Source: an uncultured Methylophilaceae bacterium
Lineage (GTDB): Bacteria; Pseudomonadota; Gammaproteobacteria; Burkholderiales; Methylophilaceae
Assembly: GCA_903870995.1 (NCBI GenBank)
Contig: CAIQFD010000052.1
Coordinates: 1 to 44,885 of the forward strand
Reading direction: 5' to 3'
DNA length: 44,885 nt
Under the pieces are notes generated by a model that ran no database searches, had not been told where the DNA came from, and saw nothing but the letters and a program-made list of their open reading frames with translations. Of the stretch, positions 41,962-44,885 are shown piece after piece. Position numbers and translations under genes: made by a program. Every line of letters begins with the position of its first letter. Position 1 is the stretch's first letter.

Positions 41962-41983
41962 TCGCCATCTCGAAAGTTGGCGA
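41962..41983 (+). promoter_or_regulatory. Leader hairpin upstream of the FhaC-like gene
   Basis: TCGCCA (41962-41967) pairs with TGGCGA (41978-41983) around a 10-base loop. It lies 34 bases before the start codon within the predicted leader. No known riboswitch pattern was recognised. Confidence 0.4.
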
Positions 41984-42017
41984 TTTAATGGGCAAATGAA
42001 ATAAAAAATATTAAATA

Positions 42018-43802
42018 ATGCGTTTTACTGAAAAAAATAAACAAAATTTACTGCCTCAGTTTGCTTTGAAGCCTTTTGTGTCTGCTATCTCAGTCGCTTT
42101 TTTGAGCGTGACTAGCGTAGCGTATGCTGCCGTCGCGCCAGATAAAAGCCCAGACGCAGGCCAAATCTTGCAAGAAATTGAGCGTGGTATTGAAGTACGT
42201 CCAAATCCTCAATTGCCTGAGGTTGAAGAGGTCGCGCCAAAAGAAGAAGATCAGGGTCCGCGCGTTGTCATCAAGCAATTTAAGTTTGATGGTAATAAGA
42301 CGCTATCAGATGCCCAGCTGCAAGAGGCATTGGCATCTTTGACCAATCGTGAAATTAGCGTGACTGATCTTAAAACCTGTACCGATTTAATTTCAGCGTA
42401 TTACCGTAAGCAAGGTTATTTGGCAACGGCCACGCTTCCTGAGCAAGACATCACCGAAGGTGTTGTGATCATCAATATCGTTGAAGCGATTTTTGGTGAT
42501 GTGAAATTTGATGGTGAATATAAGAAAGACTTTAAACGCGTTAGACCCAACGTGATTGAAAATGCCATTGGCTTAACAGCGCTTAAAGGCGAGCCGCTGA
42601 ACCAAGACCAGATGGATGCGGGCTTGGCGAAAGTGAATAATTTGGCTGGTATTAAAGTGCAAGCGTCTTTGCAGCCTGGCAGTGTGGTTGGTACAACAGA
42701 CTTATTGGTTAAAGTGAAAGATCAGCCACTCATTGGCGCTTACCTTTCTGTTGACAATGCCGGTGGTCGCGCAACTGGCCGCAATAAAGGTTTAGCTTAT
42801 ATCTCATTAGCCAGTCCGCTAGGTTTCGGTGAAACAGTCAACATCACTGCCCTTAATAGTCGAGGGACTGATTACGCGAAGCTTGCATTGATGTGGCCTG
42901 TAGGTGGTAGCGGCTTGCAAGTGGGCGCAAGTGCTAGTTACATGCAATACCACATCGTGGCTGGCGTAGGCGTTTCGAACGGAAGCCATGGCCAATCAAA
43001 TACCTTGGGTTTGATTGCACAGTATCCATTATTAGCAACAGCGCATGGCAAGCTGACGGCAGTTGCTGAGGCTGAAAAGAAATACTTTATTAACAACTCA
43101 CCATTGCTGGCAAATCATGAAAAGAGTGACCAAGATTATAACTTGCAGGTTTATTCATTAGCACTCACTGGCGACTACTCTGACAGCGTCCTTGCTGGCG
43201 CAGTGAATAATGCATCCATCAACATTGCTGCGGGGAATGTTGATATGACAGGCTCTGGCTCATCACACATTGCTGACGATGCGGCAGGGCAAAGTACACA
43301 AGGTGATTTTGCCAGAATCCGTTGGAATTTGAGCCGCAATCAATTTTTCACTGACACTATTGCATTGAGCCTGAATGCTTCAGGTCAGTTTGCCGATGGC
43401 AATTTAGACTCTTCTGAGAAGTTCTACTTAGGCGGTACAAATGGGGTTCGCGCTTATCCAACGAGTGAAGGCGGCGGTAGTGAAGGTTATTTAGTTACAG
43501 CTGAACTACGTAAATATTTACCATACAACTTAAGCGTGTCAGCCTTTATTGACCACGGTCAAGTCACTCAAAATGCCGACAATCAAAAGGCAGTTGGGGG
43601 CGGAGTCATTGCAACACTCAATACTTATGAGCTAACAGGTTATGGCGCATCGCTTAATTGGCAAGGCCCTTACAACACGAATATCAAAGCAACTTATGCG
43701 CACCGCATGGGCAATAATCCTAATCCAACTAATACTGGCAATGATTCAGACGGCGCTCGCATCATTGATCAATTTTGGATTAACGGAAGCTTGAGCTTCT
43801 AA
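42018..43802 (+). CDS. Two-partner secretion outer-membrane transporter (TpsB; ShlB/FhaC/HecB family)
   Basis: 594 residues. It exports its TpsA partner across the outer membrane. An extended signal peptide (about 1-38) carries a polar N-terminal extension. A Pro/Glu linker precedes POTRA 1 from about 82 (VVIKQFKFDGNKTLSDAQLQ) and POTRA 2 from about 157 (FGDVKFDGEYKKDFKRVRPN). The C-terminal 16-strand barrel has the conserved loop-6 segment near GTNGVRAYPTSEGGGSEGY, including the VRAY motif, and ends with SLSF (terminal Phe). All domains are intact. The TpsA gene begins 4 bases downstream, so the two are one operon. Confidence 0.95.
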   Translation: MRFTEKNKQNLLPQFALKPFVSAISVAFLSVTSVAYAAVAPDKSPDAGQILQEIERGIEVRPNPQLPEVEEVAPKEEDQGPRVVIKQFKFDGNKTLSDAQLQEALASLTNREISVTDLKTCTDLISAYYRKQGYLATATLPEQDITEGVVIINIVEAIFGDVKFDGEYKKDFKRVRPNVIENAIGLTALKGEPLNQDQMDAGLAKVNNLAGIKVQASLQPGSVVGTTDLLVKVKDQPLIGAYLSVDNAGGRATGRNKGLAYISLASPLGFGETVNITALNSRGTDYAKLALMWPVGGSGLQVGASASYMQYHIVAGVGVSNGSHGQSNTLGLIAQYPLLATAHGKLTAVAEAEKKYFINNSPLLANHEKSDQDYNLQVYSLALTGDYSDSVLAGAVNNASINIAAGNVDMTGSGSSHIADDAAGQSTQGDFARIRWNLSRNQFFTDTIALSLNASGQFADGNLDSSEKFYLGGTNGVRAYPTSEGGGSEGYLVTAELRKYLPYNLSVSAFIDHGQVTQNADNQKAVGGGVIATLNTYELTGYGASLNWQGPYNTNIKATYAHRMGNNPNPTNTGNDSDGARIIDQFWINGSLSF

Positions 43803-43806
43803 TACG

Positions 43807-44885
43807 ATGAAAAACAAACTAAACCTACACAGCAAGAATGGCCTGATGTCTAACATCGGTGCTTTGCTATGCGCGTTTGGTTTTGCAACATCTGCATTCG
43901 CCGCCGACCCAGCCGCCAACGCTTTGCCAACAAATGGCCAAGTGGTTGCCGGTGACGCACATATTGCCACGGCTGGCACATCTGCCGCCCCAGTGATGAA
44001 CGTCAACCAAACCAGTCAACGTGCTGTAGTGAACTGGGAAAAGTTTGATGTGGGTTCAGCCGCGACTGTGAACTTTAATCAGCCGAACGCGCAAGCTTCA
44101 ACACTGAACCGTGTTTCTGATGCCAATCCAAGTAAAATTTTCGGCAAGATTAACGCGCCAGGTGAAGTGGTGTTGGTCAACCAAGCTGGTGTTTATTTCA
44201 GCCCATCTTCCAGCCTTGATGTTGGTGCGGTGGTCGCAACCACTCATCACATTGGTGATGCAGATTACATGGCAGGTAAAACCAGTTACGACCGTAATGG
44301 CGCAACGGGTAAAGTGATCAACGAAGGTAATATCAAAACAGGCCTAGGTGGCTATGTTGCCTTGCTTGCGCCAGAGGTGAGAAACTCTGGCGTGATTGTC
44401 GCGCAAATGGGCACAGTGGTTTTAGCGGCTGGTGAACGCATCACGCTTAACTTTGATGCAAGTCGTCACTTGGCGAGCATCACTACGACCCCGAGTACGA
44501 TTGATGCGTTAATTGAAAATCGCAATGCCGTAAAAGCCCCAGGCGGTTTAATTATCCTTTCAGCGAAAGCAGTAAACACACTGATTGCTGGCGCGATTAA
44601 ACAAAGCGGCACTTTGTCAGCTTCAGCGGATGCCAATACCATCACCAATAAAGGTGGTCGTATTTTACTCACAGCCAACACTGTGAAATTAGAAGCAGGT
44701 TCACAAACCCTCGCACGCGGTCCAGCCGGTGGTGGTAATGTGGAAATCACTGCAACACAAACAGCCACGGTTGAAGGGACTGCCAAAGTCAGTGTATCCG
44801 CAACCCAAACAGGGGATGCTGGCACCATCACCATCCATGCCGATGAGAAGACCACCATCAACGGCACACTCTTAGCACAAGGTGG
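43807..44885 (+). CDS. Filamentous-haemagglutinin-type exoprotein (TpsA), N-terminal part, truncated by window end
   Basis: The frame is open from ATG 43807 to the end of the window (359 codons visible). The signal peptide is about 1-33 (FAA before DPAA). The TPS secretion domain starts near 40, with the hallmark AVVNWEKFDVG (73-83) and FNQPNAQASTLNRV. The NPNL/NPNGI-type recognition stretches have become NQAGVYFSPSSSLDVG. After about residue 150 the chain enters beta-helix repeats (ILLTANTVKLEAGSQ). Such proteins are large secreted adhesins or, with toxic C termini, contact-dependent inhibitors. The C-terminal type cannot be judged from this window. Confidence 0.93.
   Translation, partial: MKNKLNLHSKNGLMSNIGALLCAFGFATSAFAADPAANALPTNGQVVAGDAHIATAGTSAAPVMNVNQTSQRAVVNWEKFDVGSAATVNFNQPNAQASTLNRVSDANPSKIFGKINAPGEVVLVNQAGVYFSPSSSLDVGAVVATTHHIGDADYMAGKTSYDRNGATGKVINEGNIKTGLGGYVALLAPEVRNSGVIVAQMGTVVLAAGERITLNFDASRHLASITTTPSTIDALIENRNAVKAPGGLIILSAKAVNTLIAGAIKQSGTLSASADANTITNKGGRILLTANTVKLEAGSQTLARGPAGGGNVEITATQTATVEGTAKVSVSATQTGDAGTITIHADEKTTINGTLLAQG

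Larger units (their letters stand above)
41675..42017 (+). other. 343-base intergenic regulatory region before the secretion genes
   Basis: It holds, in order: a pyrimidine-rich stretch (about 41710-41785) with CCTTTCCTA twice (41732-41740, 41755-41763), the tandem repeat and -10 described separately, AT-rich sequence, and a leader hairpin at 41962-41983. No gene of its own was seen; the one 60-codon frame on minus has no recognisable features. Confidence 0.7.

Noticed and set aside
41962-42017. Possible cyclic-di-GMP (GEMM) or other riboswitch before the FhaC-like gene
   Set aside because: A CGAAAG loop is present, but the conserved GEMM core sequences are missing; only a simple hairpin can be supported.
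44466-44867. 133-residue minus-strand open frame inside the exoprotein gene
   Set aside because: Val/Ala-rich antisense shadow of the repetitive beta-helix coding region; the plus frame is continuous through it.

Overview
The window looks like a chromosomal segment of a betaproteobacterium, most likely of the Methylophilaceae (Methylotenera/Methylophilus type). This rests on the conserved core order carA-carB-greA-DUF4149-yhbY-rlmE-ftsH-folP-glmM, the fur/bamE divergon, tpiA-secG-tRNA-Leu, lipoyl domains on both E2 and E3 of pyruvate dehydrogenase, and a moderate G+C content (judged by eye). The family assignment is inference from gene order and protein style; no database was searched.

Layout. 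1-345: 3' end of a tnpB gene (IS200/IS605 or IS1341 type) abutting the core. 350-2882: nadK and recN. 3013-5864: a secreted TPR protein with a glycine-rich tail, then fur (minus) divergent from an unusually long bamE lipoprotein gene. 5910-17543: a plus-strand housekeeping block (dapB, carAB, greA, DUF4149 membrane protein, rlmE, ftsH, folP, glmM; yhbY on minus). 17603-22254: glnS (minus), birA-coaX-small SPOR-like remnant-DUF1348 (plus, overlapping genes), and a small membrane protein (minus). 22412-28245: the aceE-aceF-lpdA pyruvate dehydrogenase operon on minus. 28500-34209: pepA, a Fur-box-controlled outer-membrane protein, a glycine-zipper envelope protein, a CYTH/CHAD protein with sixA, and a conserved recJ-linked protein. 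34215-37216: recJ, tpiA, secG and tRNA-Leu(GAG).

After the tRNA-Leu the character changes. There is a TetR regulator with candidate operator repeats, a META-domain lipoprotein, a 7TMR-DISM sensor kinase with an OmpR-type response regulator, and a two-partner secretion pair (FhaC-like transporter and a filamentous-haemagglutinin-like exoprotein running off the end). The tRNA may be the boundary of an accessory region whose main job is regulated surface adhesion.

Non-coding signals include six intrinsic terminators, a textbook carAB promoter with a hairpin leader, a 17/19 Fur box, a 20-bp perfect palindrome at the pdh promoter, a 19-bp stem-loop between ftsH and folP, two mutually exclusive hairpins at the DUF4149/yhbY convergence, and a phased direct repeat upstream of the secretion genes that fits an OmpR/PhoB-type binding site. 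No CRISPR array or rRNA gene was seen, and no prophage. I did not find a clearly unprecedented system. The strongest candidates for new biology are the extended BamE and the kinase/regulator/two-partner-secretion module.
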